This document shows positions 7,791-16,378 of a stretch of 64,000 nucleotides of DNA, in pieces; the first letter of the stretch is position 1; each line of letters starts with the position of its first letter. The notes under the pieces are model-generated. The model did not search any database. It saw only the letters and a program-made list of their open reading frames with translations, and was not told where the DNA came from. Origin of the DNA: Litoribrevibacter albus. GTDB taxonomy: Bacteria; Pseudomonadota; Gammaproteobacteria; Pseudomonadales; Litoribrevibacteraceae. The stretch spans positions 558,001-622,000 of the forward strand of contig NZ_BSNM01000003.1 of NCBI RefSeq assembly GCF_030159995.1. Direction: 5' to 3'. A program made the position numbers and the translations under genes.

Positions 7791-10019
7791 ATGGATAGCA
7801 TTAACATTAGATTTGACCATTTAGAATCATTAAATAAGAAGTATCAGAAGTTTTCAGGACAAATAAACCAAGATACATTATCTAATCTAGACAGTCTGGT
7901 TAGTACTTTTTTAAGCGATGCCGAAAATGCACGGAATGAAAACAGGCTATTAAGAATAGGTATTGTTGGCCAGGTTAAGCGCGGTAAATCATCTTTGCTT
8001 AATAGCCTATTGTTTGATAGTCAGGATATCCTGCCCAAAGCCGCGACCCCTATGACCGCTGCACTGACTAAAATAAGCTATGCAGAGGAGCCTTCAGCGA
8101 CGGTTGAATTTTATACCGAAGATGAGTGGCAGAAAGTCAAACTGATGGCCGAACAAGCCAAAGCAAAGATGGAGAATTATCAGCATCAACGCCAAGAGTT
8201 TGAACGAAAGAAGACGATGAAAGAGAAGGGCGTGCGTCCACCGGTTAAGCCAACATTAAGCAATGAAGAAGAGGCTTCTATTGAGTTATTAGAAATGGCA
8301 CTCCAATCGGATGTTGATATTAATGCTTGTTTAGGTCAGTCAAAGCAAATTAGCGGTGTGAAGCAGTCATCTGATCTTGTATCCAAACTACATGAATACG
8401 TGGGTTCTAGTGGTAAATACACAGCTTTCGTAAAAAGCACAGAGTTACGATTAAGCATTGATTCCTTAAAAGATATTGAAGTGGTGGATACACCGGGAAT
8501 GAATGATCCGATTGTTTCCCGTAGCAGACGAACACAGGATTTCATCGGCCAATGCGATGTGGTGTTGTTCGTTAGCTATTGTGGTCAATTCCTTGATGTT
8601 GTCGATATGAGGCTGTTAGCTCAGAGTATTCCAAATAAAGGCATCGAAAATATCATTCTGATAGGTTCAATTTTTGACAGTGTTTTACTGGATGAGTGCC
8701 ATGAGTATCAGGATGCACCCACTGCTATTCGTTCTATAACACAGAAGCTCAATGAGGCTGCTGTCGGCGCTATTAACCAAGTCTGTGAACAGGATGGGGA
8801 AAACGGTAACCAAAGCCATCTGATGAAAACTTTGCAAAACTCTTTACCGGCTACCTTTGTTTCTGCACGTTGGCTAGATATTTCCAAGAAACTAAAAGCC
8901 GGAGAAGAACTGAGTGAGGAAGAAGCACATACTCTTAAGCAGATTAATAGTACATTTGAAGGTTTTGAATTCACTGCTGAAATATTAGAAGTGCTGGCTA
9001 ATATTTCGCGTGTTGAAACTCAAGTGAATGAAGTGCGAGATAAAAAGGAAGAAATTCTTTCCAGTCGGCTTGAAGGGTTAATCGAAGGCTCTATGACGGG
9101 GGCTCGATCTCTTCTGACTCAAATAAAACAAGATGTTGAGCAGAAAAAGAAGCTCCTAGAAGAAGGGGATATCGAATCTCTATCACAAAAACAAGCAGAG
9201 CATATTAAGAAGCTTGAATCGGGCGAGGTAAGAGTCAAAGCCACATTTGAGAAATATCGTATCAGTGCAGAAAAAAAGCTCAGATCACTTTTAGCAGAGA
9301 TTCAACAAGATGCTCAAGGTGTTAAGCGTGTTGAATCACAGACTGGATCAAGACAAGAAAGCTATGAGACCTCTCATGAGGTCAGTGATAGTACATGGTA
9401 TAAACCTTGGTCTTGGCGCGCGACTAGAACTGAATACACCACCCATTATCGAACGGTTAATTACAGCTATGCCAATGTAAATGAAGCAGTTGATAAGCTT
9501 GAATCTTTTGTTATTGACTCATCTAAGGCTTTGTTTAAAGCCAGCTTGAATGCCGTCAACTTAGCGCTATTCAGAAAAGATATTAAAGAGTGTGTTAGAG
9601 GGTTATTAGACTTTTCGGACGATTCTTTTGATCCCGAAAATATTCTATTGCCTTTAAGTAATGCCATTGAGCGCATTACCATCCCCGCTGTTCAGTTAGA
9701 TATGGATCACCATATTCAAACCGTGAGGGAGCAGTTCACTTCTGCTCAAGTAGAGGATGATGAGATTAATCAATTACGCAATGAACAAAGCCGTGTGGTT
9801 GGGGTGTTACTGAAAGACATAGCGAGAGAGCTCGAAACCAGTATTGGTTTAATCTTACAGAAAATGGTTAAAGAGGAAGAACAATTCATTCCGAGCCTAA
9901 CCAAAGACCTGAAAGCGACAGTAGCTCAGCTAGAAGAAGACCTTAAAGATAAAGAAGCGCGATTAAATAATTACGAAGAGATACTCTACACTTTACGTAA
10001 TGATCTTTCAGAGATTTAG
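7791..10019 (+). CDS. Dynamin-like GTPase, third subunit
   Basis: 742 residues with a good ribosome-binding site (GAGGTAGAGGG). The GTPase domain has G1 GQVKRGKSSLLNSLL at about 60-74, a switch I Thr in ATPMTAAL, and G3 VVDTPGMNDP near 231-240. A charged helical insertion of about 100 residues sits between G1 and G3. The C-terminal half is long coiled coil, broken at about 525-560 by an aromatic patch (WYKPWSW, then Tyr/Thr-rich residues), which could be a lipid-facing tip; that placement is inference. It is the last gene of the operon. The next gene is convergent, 19 bases away. Length and architecture fit bacterial dynamin-like proteins of the LeoA type. Confidence 0.82.
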   Translation: MDSINIRFDHLESLNKKYQKFSGQINQDTLSNLDSLVSTFLSDAENARNENRLLRIGIVGQVKRGKSSLLNSLLFDSQDILPKAATPMTAALTKISYAEEPSATVEFYTEDEWQKVKLMAEQAKAKMENYQHQRQEFERKKTMKEKGVRPPVKPTLSNEEEASIELLEMALQSDVDINACLGQSKQISGVKQSSDLVSKLHEYVGSSGKYTAFVKSTELRLSIDSLKDIEVVDTPGMNDPIVSRSRRTQDFIGQCDVVLFVSYCGQFLDVVDMRLLAQSIPNKGIENIILIGSIFDSVLLDECHEYQDAPTAIRSITQKLNEAAVGAINQVCEQDGENGNQSHLMKTLQNSLPATFVSARWLDISKKLKAGEELSEEEAHTLKQINSTFEGFEFTAEILEVLANISRVETQVNEVRDKKEEILSSRLEGLIEGSMTGARSLLTQIKQDVEQKKKLLEEGDIESLSQKQAEHIKKLESGEVRVKATFEKYRISAEKKLRSLLAEIQQDAQGVKRVESQTGSRQESYETSHEVSDSTWYKPWSWRATRTEYTTHYRTVNYSYANVNEAVDKLESFVIDSSKALFKASLNAVNLALFRKDIKECVRGLLDFSDDSFDPENILLPLSNAIERITIPAVQLDMDHHIQTVREQFTSAQVEDDEINQLRNEQSRVVGVLLKDIARELETSIGLILQKMVKEEEQFIPSLTKDLKATVAQLEEDLKDKEARLNNYEEILYTLRNDLSEI

Positions 10020-10038
10020 ATTTTTTAATCTGCTGAAG

Positions 10039-11010
10039 CTAACGTTGAAGCGTCTCCGAAGGGCGTTCCCCAAATAATTGCTTGTAGTCCTTGGCGAACT
10101 GGCTCAAATGCCAGAAGCCCCATTGGCTGGCAATATCAGAGATGGATTCCCGATCAGCTACTGGCTTGAACTGATTTTGATGCAGGGCACGACGCACGCC
10201 ATTCAAACGACTCGCTCGAATAAACTGCACAGGGCTGATTCCCAACACAGAGGTAAAGGAGTATTGGAGGGTTCGGCGGCTGACGTTGGCGAACTCGCAC
10301 AGCTCGGTCACGGTTACTGGGCTGTCTGGGTGAGATTCCACAAAGGCTTTCACTTTATCAACCACGGCTTTACGGCGCTGAAAGCTCGGCAGCACGGGCG
10401 TTTCATGGCTTTCCTGTTTCAGTACTTCAAGCACTGACATCATCACCATGTCATTCAGTACTTTGCTGGGTGTGGCGTTGTGATCTTCATTCAGCATCCG
10501 ATTCAGAACATAGCGGATGTGGTAAAGGGTTTTTCTTGGTACGGCCAATCGTCCGTGTTGCACCAAGTCTAACCAGTTCAATTCTAGCCCCTGAATGTCT
10601 GCCACCGCCTGCAATGCTTGTTGAGTAATCACTATGCCAAAGATGTTGAAATCTTCTGGCGTGATCAGCTCAAACTCTGTATCACCCGGACGACACATTA
10701 CATGTTCGTCTTTGATCTCAAGGCCATTAATCCGGCTGACCTTATGACCGTTTTCTGGCAATCCCAACCAAATGGAATCCGACCAAACATTGCAGGTTTG
10801 TCTGAGTGCATGGCTGGTGTGCTCTTTAAAAACTTGCAGTTGTGGTAAGGCCAGTTCAGCGATGCTTCCGTAAAAGCCACCGCCACTGACTTGGTCGTAC
10901 TGCTGTTGCCAATTAGTCAGGTTTTGGGCGTGTTCGTCTGCATCGTAGGCTTCCGTAAGTATGGGGTGGGTGCTCTTATTTGGTGCAAATGCCTCGTGTG
11001 CTGGCTTCAT
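10039..11010 (-). CDS. eutR: AraC-family regulator, EutR-like
   Basis: 323 residues with two C-terminal helix-turn-helix motifs of the AraC type (TVTELCEFANVSRRTLQYSF, then SISDIASQWGFWHLSQFAKDYKQLFGERPSE). It is transcribed away from eutBC across a 394-base gap. In enterobacteria EutR activates the eut operon in response to ethanolamine plus cobalamin, and the N-terminal region (GGFYGSI...LPQLQVFKEHTS) resembles EutR. Context and sequence agree, though the exact inducer here is inferred. The 3' end faces the dynamin operon. Confidence 0.8.
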   Translation of the reverse strand: MKPAHEAFAPNKSTHPILTEAYDADEHAQNLTNWQQQYDQVSGGGFYGSIAELALPQLQVFKEHTSHALRQTCNVWSDSIWLGLPENGHKVSRINGLEIKDEHVMCRPGDTEFELITPEDFNIFGIVITQQALQAVADIQGLELNWLDLVQHGRLAVPRKTLYHIRYVLNRMLNEDHNATPSKVLNDMVMMSVLEVLKQESHETPVLPSFQRRKAVVDKVKAFVESHPDSPVTVTELCEFANVSRRTLQYSFTSVLGISPVQFIRASRLNGVRRALHQNQFKPVADRESISDIASQWGFWHLSQFAKDYKQLFGERPSETLQR

Positions 11011-11404
11011 TCGGTGGCTCCATAGTCACATACGTGATGACAAATCTTGGCAAATATCTTGACTAAATGGTTGTTCAATAAAGAGTTTTTAGATTTGCCA
11101 AAATTCGTTAACTCAAAAAATCGGTTGTTGTTACCTTGGTAAAGAGCAAAAGCTATTCCGAAGTTTGATTTTTTGGACGTCCGATGACAGAGGTTGCCCA
11201 TTCCTCTAAGCGTTGGGTGAAGTGAGGTCAGGCACTCACCATGAAAACTTCACTCAGCGTTCATCGGAAGGTTCAAATGCAGGTTACATAAAACACAGCA
11301 AGGTGAGATTCATACGCTGTAATAAAAGTATGTCATCTCGCGTTTTATGGTGGTTTTGGAAACGAACCAATCAAGGAATAGAAAGTAGGTTACGAGGTAA
11401 GGGT
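11011..11404. promoter_or_regulatory. Divergent control region between eutR and eutB
   Basis: A 394-base gap that should hold both promoters. I see a short palindrome TTACCTTGGTAA at 11131-11142. There is also an imperfect inverted repeat whose arms lie near 11212-11226 (GTTGGGTGAAGT) and 11247-11261 (ACTTCACTCAGCGTT). The eutB frame stays open upstream to 11213, but that stretch does not look coding. I looked for a cobalamin riboswitch and found no convincing B12 box. Confidence 0.45.
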
Positions 11405-12865
11405 ATGAGTCAGTATCGGTTTACTCTGGGCAGTCAGACGGTTCACTTTAAGAACCTGGCAGAGTTAATGGCCAAAGCGACACAGGCACGTTCGGGAGAT
11501 CGTCTTGCAGGTGTTGCCGCAGAGTCGGCGGAAGAACGTGTTATGGCACAAATGGCGTTGGCAGACGTGCCATTGAAAACTTTCTTAAATGAAGCCTTGG
11601 TGCCGTACGAAGAGGACGAAGTAACTCGTTTGATTCTGGATGATCACGATAAAACAGCCTTTGGCACAATTTCGCATCTCACCGTTGGCGATTTTCGAAA
11701 TTGGCTGTTGAGTGATGAGGCCACGCCAGAGGTGCTTGCCAGTGTCCGTAATGCCATCACCCCAGAAATGGCGGCGGCGGTGAGCAAGCTCATGCGTAAT
11801 CAGGATTTAATCATGGTGGCGCAGAAGTGTCGGGTGGTGACCGCATTTAGAAATACGATAGGACTGGAAGGGCGTTTTTCTACGCGGTTGCAACCGAACC
11901 ACCCAACCGACGATGTTACTGGCATTGCGGCGAGCATGTTGGATGGCTTGCTCTATGGCAACGGTGATGCGGTGATTGGCATTAATCCGGCCACCGATAA
12001 TGTGGCGCAAGCCATCAAGCTGATGAATCTGATGGATGAGGTGATCCAGAAATACCAGATTCCTACGCAATCCTGTGTTCTAACCCATGTAACCAATACG
12101 ATGGAAGCCATAGAGCAGGGCGCGCCGGTCGACTTGGTGTTTCAGTCCATCGGTGGCACCGAAGCGACCAATAGCAGCTTTGGCTTTAACCTCAATACCT
12201 TACAAGAAGCGCACGATGCTGCGCTGTCACTGAATCGGGGTACGGTTGGTGTTGGCTCTGATAGCACTTGCTCTGGAAGCAACGGTGCTATTGGAAAGAA
12301 CGTCATGTACTTCGAAACCGGGCAAGGAAGCTCGCTCTCCGCAAATGCGCATCACGGGTTGGATCAACAGACCTGCGAAGCGCGCGCCTACGCGGTGGCC
12401 AGAAAATTTGAGCCTTTACTGGTCAATACCGTGGTGGGCTTCATTGGTCCCGAGTACTTGTTCGACGGAAAAGAGATCATTCGAGCCGGTCTTGAAGATC
12501 ACTTCTGCGGCAAGTTACTCGGTGTGCCGATGGGGTGCGATGTGTGTTACACCAACCACGCCCAAGCGGATCAAAACGACATGGACAACCTGCTGACCTT
12601 ATTGGGCGTTGCAGGTTGCACCTTCATCATGGGTATTCCCGGTTCTGACGACATCATGCTCAACTACCAAACCACCTCGTTTCACGATGCTTTATACGCA
12701 CGTCGGGTGCTGAACCTCAAACCTGCGCCGGAATTCGAACGTTGGTTAGAAGAGATGCAGATCTTCTCTGATGTTGACCGTTGCCGTCTGAACGACGAAT
12801 TGCCTTCAGCCTTTGCCAAGCCCTTGCTGAATGTCGCGTCTAACAACAAGGCATCGGGAGAATGA
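11405..12865 (+). CDS. eutB: Ethanolamine ammonia-lyase large subunit
   Basis: 486 residues. EutB is the catalytic TIM-barrel subunit of the adenosylcobalamin-dependent enzyme that splits ethanolamine into acetaldehyde and ammonia. Recognisable segments include SGDRLAGVAAESAEERVMAQ, GRFSTRLQPNHPTDD, FQSIGGTEATNSSFG, YFETGQGS and the C-terminal GIPGSDDIMLNYQTTSFHD. I chose the ATG at 11405, behind GAGGTAAGGGT, because the family's conserved N-terminus begins there; the upstream extension is unrelated. It is about 30 residues longer than the E. coli protein, mostly at the C-terminus. It is followed directly by eutC. No microcompartment shell genes are visible, so the short eut pathway is likely. 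Confidence 0.95.
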   Translation: MSQYRFTLGSQTVHFKNLAELMAKATQARSGDRLAGVAAESAEERVMAQMALADVPLKTFLNEALVPYEEDEVTRLILDDHDKTAFGTISHLTVGDFRNWLLSDEATPEVLASVRNAITPEMAAAVSKLMRNQDLIMVAQKCRVVTAFRNTIGLEGRFSTRLQPNHPTDDVTGIAASMLDGLLYGNGDAVIGINPATDNVAQAIKLMNLMDEVIQKYQIPTQSCVLTHVTNTMEAIEQGAPVDLVFQSIGGTEATNSSFGFNLNTLQEAHDAALSLNRGTVGVGSDSTCSGSNGAIGKNVMYFETGQGSSLSANAHHGLDQQTCEARAYAVARKFEPLLVNTVVGFIGPEYLFDGKEIIRAGLEDHFCGKLLGVPMGCDVCYTNHAQADQNDMDNLLTLLGVAGCTFIMGIPGSDDIMLNYQTTSFHDALYARRVLNLKPAPEFERWLEEMQIFSDVDRCRLNDELPSAFAKPLLNVASNNKASGE

Positions 12866-12867
12866 GC

Positions 12868-13881
12868 ATGAAAAACGTCATTGATCACCCGGCTAAAAAT
12901 ACCGGCGAGAACGCTTCAGAAAAAAACAGTGTCATTGAAAACCCGTGGCGCAAATTACGGGACTTTACCGACGCGCGCATTGGCTTAGGTCGATCCGGTG
13001 TCAGCATTCCCACCAAGCACTTATTGGAATTTCAGTTAGCGCACGCGCAAGCTCAGGATGCAGTGCATTTGCCTCTGGATACAGATGACCTCACTCAATC
13101 ATTGTGCGCCAGTGGTGTACTTCAAAGCCCGGAGCAGGCCGTGTTGTTGCACAGCCAGGCGGAGGATCGTTCTGTTTATTTGCAGCGCCCGGATTTAGGC
13201 CGTCGGTTGGATGATCACTCGATTTCGGTTTTAAAGGAACATTCCACCTCGGTTTTAAACAAACATTCCATTTCGGTTTTAAGCAAACATGGCTCTCAAT
13301 TTTCAACGGCTTCGACTCAGGAAGCCTACGATTTGGCGGTGGTTGTGGTGGATGGCCTGTCTTCATTAGCCATTCAACAGAACACCGCCCCGTTTTTAAC
13401 CGAACTCTATGCGGCATTGGAGGCGGATACGCAGCCCTGGAATCTCGCACCGATCACCATCGTTCAACAAGGTCGGGTGGCCGTGGGCGATGAAGTAGGG
13501 GCGTTACTCCATGCTCGATGCGTCTTGCTCTTGGTGGGTGAACGCCCAGGGCTTAGCTCACCCGACAGTTTGGGCTTATACCTGACCTGGGCACCCAAAG
13601 TAGGGTTGACCGATGCTGCCCGCAACTGCATTTCAAACGTGCGTAAAGCCGGGCTGGATTACCCAGATGCCGTTCGAAAAGCCATGTATTTATTGAAGGA
13701 ATCCCGTCAGTTGAAACTGTCCGGGGTGAAATTAAAAGACCGCTCGGAAGAGGGCGATCTGATCTTGGATTCTCAATCAACACAGATAACTCAATCAGAA
13801 CACTCAGAACACTCAGAACAGACAGGCTTGGAAAGCGGCACTAAGACCGCCAACGAAAAGAACTTCCTAGTCAGTGATTAA
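12868..13881 (+). CDS. eutC: Ethanolamine ammonia-lyase small subunit with repeat insertion
   Basis: 337 residues; the family is usually near 295. EutC completes the cobalamin site of the ammonia-lyase. Signature segments are DARIGLGRSG, LEFQLAHAQAQDAVH, VVVVDGLSSLAIQ, and GERPGLSSPDSLGLYLT. In-frame ATGs occur at 12862 and 12868; the second has the better spacing (GGGAG seven bases upstream), whereas the first overlaps the eutB stop. Two insertions are odd: three copies of an 8-residue repeat (HSxSVLxx) between about 117 and 140, and a Ser/Glu/His-rich tail (SEHSEHSEQ). The core looks intact, so I expect an active protein. Confidence 0.93.
   Translation: MKNVIDHPAKNTGENASEKNSVIENPWRKLRDFTDARIGLGRSGVSIPTKHLLEFQLAHAQAQDAVHLPLDTDDLTQSLCASGVLQSPEQAVLLHSQAEDRSVYLQRPDLGRRLDDHSISVLKEHSTSVLNKHSISVLSKHGSQFSTASTQEAYDLAVVVVDGLSSLAIQQNTAPFLTELYAALEADTQPWNLAPITIVQQGRVAVGDEVGALLHARCVLLLVGERPGLSSPDSLGLYLTWAPKVGLTDAARNCISNVRKAGLDYPDAVRKAMYLLKESRQLKLSGVKLKDRSEEGDLILDSQSTQITQSEHSEHSEQTGLESGTKTANEKNFLVSD
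13216..13287 (+). repeat. Three 24-bp tandem repeats inside eutC
   Basis: Units at 13216-13239, 13240-13263 and 13264-13287, each ending in a C/TTCGGTTTTAA-type core, encode HSISVLKE, HSTSVLNK and HSISVLSK. A degenerate fourth start (CATGGCTCT) follows. The unit length is a multiple of three, so the frame is kept. Confidence 0.9.
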
Positions 13882-13970
13882 GCACTGGCGATGACGGATG
13901 ACCTTTATCGTTACGAGCAATAGAAAAAAACAACTATTTCACATAAAAACTAGCACGAGGAAACTAGCTT

Positions 13971-15356
13971 ATGGCTACAGAAACTCCAACCCTGGAGTCG
14001 TTACAGGCTGCGTTGCAAATGCAGCAGGCGACCTTCGAAATGCACCAGGCAATGAATGTCGAGGTGTTCTACTGGTGGTGTACCGCCATCATGATGATGA
14101 TCCACGCAGGCTTCCTAGCCTATGAAATGGGCGCATCCCGAAGTAAAAACGCGCTGGCCGCAGGGATTAAAAACATCCTGGCGTTGGCGGTGATTATCCC
14201 GACTTTCTATTTGTTCGGCTGGTGGATTTACAACGCCTTCCCGAATGGCTTTGTACCTGTTGATGCCGCAGCGGCCTTGCCTTGGTCGCAAAGCATGGGC
14301 CCAGATGTTCAAGACATGGGCACGGGTATTTTCTGGGCTGCGTTTGCGCTGTTTGGTGCCACCACTGGGTCGATTCTGTCTGGTGCGGTGATCGAGCGTA
14401 TCCGAGTCAGCGCCTTCCTGATTTTGACCGTCTTCTTAGGCAGTGCGATCTGGATTTTGGCCGGTGCCTGGGGCTGGCACCCGGACGGTTGGTTGCTGAC
14501 TGATCTTGGTTACCATGACGTAGGTGCATCGGGTGTGGTTCACGCAGTCGCAGGCTTCTTCACCTTGGGTGTGCTGATCAACCTGGGCGCGCGTAAAGGT
14601 AAATTCATCAATGGCGTGGCACAAACCATCGCACCACACAGCTTACCTATGACGCTGATTGGTTTGATGATGATCATCTTTGGTTTCTTCGGCTTCCTTG
14701 GCGGCTGCATCATCTTTAATGGTGGTGAAACCGGTTGGACAACCATCTACAACACACCAACGAACTTATCTGCCTTCGCATTCAACACCCTAATGGGCTT
14801 TGCCGGTGGCGTGATTGGCTGCTACATAGCGACCCGTGACCCGTTCTGGACAATGTCTGGCGGTCTGGTTGGCATCATCTCTGTGGCGGCTGGTCTGGAT
14901 CTGTACAGCCCAAGCTTGGCCTTTATCATCGCAGTTGTGATGGGTGTGGCAGCGGTTCAATTTGCGAAATTCCTGGAAAAAATGGGCATCGACGATGCAG
15001 TCGGCGCAGTAGCGGTTCACGGCTTTACCGGTGTAGTTGCAGTAGCGCTAGTGGGCGTATTCGCAGGCGGCACACCAAACGTAAACGGCGCACCTGATAT
15101 TACCTTCATGGGTCAGGCAACGGCGGCGGTGATTATGGCGCTACTTGGCTTCATCCCTGGCTACGGCATCTCCTTCGCACTGAAAAAACTGAACATGCTA
15201 CGTGTACCGGAAGCGTGTGAAGACATCGGTATCGATGAAGTTGAAATCCTGGCTAAGCCATACCCGGAAGCAAACGTACCTGCAACAGCAGACAGCGACG
15301 TACCAAACAAACTGGCTGGTCAATCACACGACGGCCTATCACCACAAGGAGCTTAA
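13971..15356 (+). CDS. Amt-family ammonium transporter
   Basis: 461 residues, about 11 membrane segments. Amt/Rh features include GFLAYEMGASRSKN near the first helices, the HAVAGFFTLG segment that carries the first pore histidine, and AVHGFTGVVAVALVGVFAGG for the second pore histidine. There is no long cleaved signal peptide; the N-terminus (about 25 residues, Gln-rich) is probably periplasmic. It lies 89 bases after eutC on the same strand, so a link with ammonia released by ethanolamine ammonia-lyase is natural. Whether it exports ammonia or imports ammonium (or an amine) is not decided by the sequence. No glnK is adjacent. Confidence 0.88.
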   Translation: MATETPTLESLQAALQMQQATFEMHQAMNVEVFYWWCTAIMMMIHAGFLAYEMGASRSKNALAAGIKNILALAVIIPTFYLFGWWIYNAFPNGFVPVDAAAALPWSQSMGPDVQDMGTGIFWAAFALFGATTGSILSGAVIERIRVSAFLILTVFLGSAIWILAGAWGWHPDGWLLTDLGYHDVGASGVVHAVAGFFTLGVLINLGARKGKFINGVAQTIAPHSLPMTLIGLMMIIFGFFGFLGGCIIFNGGETGWTTIYNTPTNLSAFAFNTLMGFAGGVIGCYIATRDPFWTMSGGLVGIISVAAGLDLYSPSLAFIIAVVMGVAAVQFAKFLEKMGIDDAVGAVAVHGFTGVVAVALVGVFAGGTPNVNGAPDITFMGQATAAVIMALLGFIPGYGISFALKKLNMLRVPEACEDIGIDEVEILAKPYPEANVPATADSDVPNKLAGQSHDGLSPQGA

Positions 15357-15358
15357 TC

Positions 15359-15523
15359 ATGGGTACATCAATTTCAACGTGGGAAAACGTCTCCGCTTAC
15401 TTCACTTTTGCTGACAACCCAGCGGCGCTTGTGCTGTTTGCCCTTGGCACAGCAGGCATCGTAGTGGGCTTGATTAGCTACATTGTTAAGCATGAGAACG
15501 AGGCATTTGAAAAGCATAAGTAA
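15359..15523 (+). CDS. Small membrane protein (54 aa) downstream of amt
   Basis: A 54-residue reading frame that starts two bases after the amt stop behind AAGGAG. The N-terminus is polar (MGTSISTWENVSAYFTFADN), followed by one hydrophobic helix (about 21-43, LVLFALGTAGIVVGLISYIV) and a charged tail (KHENEAFEKHK). Tight coupling to amt and the terminator just after it argue that it is translated. I infer a small accessory subunit or regulator of the transporter. I do not recognise a named family. Confidence 0.7.
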   Translation: MGTSISTWENVSAYFTFADNPAALVLFALGTAGIVVGLISYIVKHENEAFEKHK

Positions 15524-15550
15524 GTTTGGATGCTTTTGATGTTGATATGA

Positions 15551-15574
15551 CGGCGCCCTCGGGCGCCGTTTTTT
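15551..15574 (+). terminator. Rho-independent terminator of the eut-amt operon
   Basis: Perfect 8-bp GC stem CGGCGCCC/GGGCGCCG with a two-base loop, followed by six T residues; 27 bases after the small membrane gene. Confidence 0.93.
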
Positions 15575-15755
15575 GTGGGCACTAATTACCTGTTATTCAA
15601 GGTAATTGACTATCTAAGTTATTTGGGTTGGAATGGATCGATTTAAAACCAACCTTTTGGGATGGTAGAGGGGCGGATTAGTTCTGTGTTTGAATTATGG
15701 AGTTTTTTCGTCGGTTAACTGTTAAGCGCCACTAATCACGAAACAAGGATGTACT

Positions 15756-16370
15756 ATGACTCAAGCAGAAATTATTGTACTCGCAAACTCTGTTAAACAT
15801 GGGCAGCATTGCGTTGCTGGAAAGTGCACAAACACAGGTAGTTGGATTCGCCCGGTTTCTAATGCAAATGGAGCCGAATTAAGCCATGAACAAGCTAAAT
15901 ATCAAAACCCCTATGGCACTTTTGGTGTTAGGCCTCTTCAAAAGATTAGAATGGGTTTTTCGCAGCATGTTCCTCTTTCACATCAACCAGAAAATTATCT
16001 GATCGATGGTAACTTGTGGCGCCAAAACTATTCGATTGGCGAAGCTGAGTTAGCGGCTCATCTCGACACTCCTGACGATCTATGGGGCCATGATAATAGA
16101 GTGCAGCATAGTCTGATTACTATGGGTCTTTACAATATTGATCAATCCCTTTATCTCATACAGGTTGATAATCTCAATTTGTACACTAATGGTGATGGGA
16201 AAAGGCGAGCTTCATTTGACTACAATGGGAGTAGCTACGATTTAGCTGTTACCGATCCAAGATTTGACGATATTGTGCGGGAGCAGCGTGAATTAAACGG
16301 TATTCTTTGTATTAGCTTAGGTGAAGAATATCAAGGATATTGCTACAAGCTAGTAGCCACAATTTTTTAA
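15756..16370 (+). CDS. Dual-OB-domain-like protein
   Basis: 204 residues, cytoplasmic. The N-terminal pattern (IIVLANSVKHGQHCVAGKC...GSWIRPVSN) and the later DYNGSSYDLAVTDP segment match my recollection of proteins annotated as dual OB domain-containing, but I cannot confirm by search. Conserved-looking Cys, Trp and Arg residues cluster at the N-terminus. It heads a three-gene set, followed by a DUF488 protein (8 bases away) and a DUF4326 protein. OB folds bind nucleic acids or nucleotides, so a nucleic-acid-related role is a guess from fold and context. Confidence 0.6.
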   Translation: MTQAEIIVLANSVKHGQHCVAGKCTNTGSWIRPVSNANGAELSHEQAKYQNPYGTFGVRPLQKIRMGFSQHVPLSHQPENYLIDGNLWRQNYSIGEAELAAHLDTPDDLWGHDNRVQHSLITMGLYNIDQSLYLIQVDNLNLYTNGDGKRRASFDYNGSSYDLAVTDPRFDDIVREQRELNGILCISLGEEYQGYCYKLVATIF

Positions 16371-16378
16371 GGTCTTAC

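Noticed and set aside
10078-10848. Plus-strand open frames across the eutR gene
   Set aside because: They are antisense to a clear AraC-family protein and show no family features of their own.
11011-11404. Cobalamin riboswitch upstream of eutB
   Set aside because: I found no B12-box-like sequence or matching stem layout, although a regulator that senses cobalamin (EutR-like) is encoded next door.
11213-11404. 64-codon N-terminal extension of EutB
   Set aside because: It does not resemble the family, and a good ribosome-binding site precedes the internal ATG at 11405.
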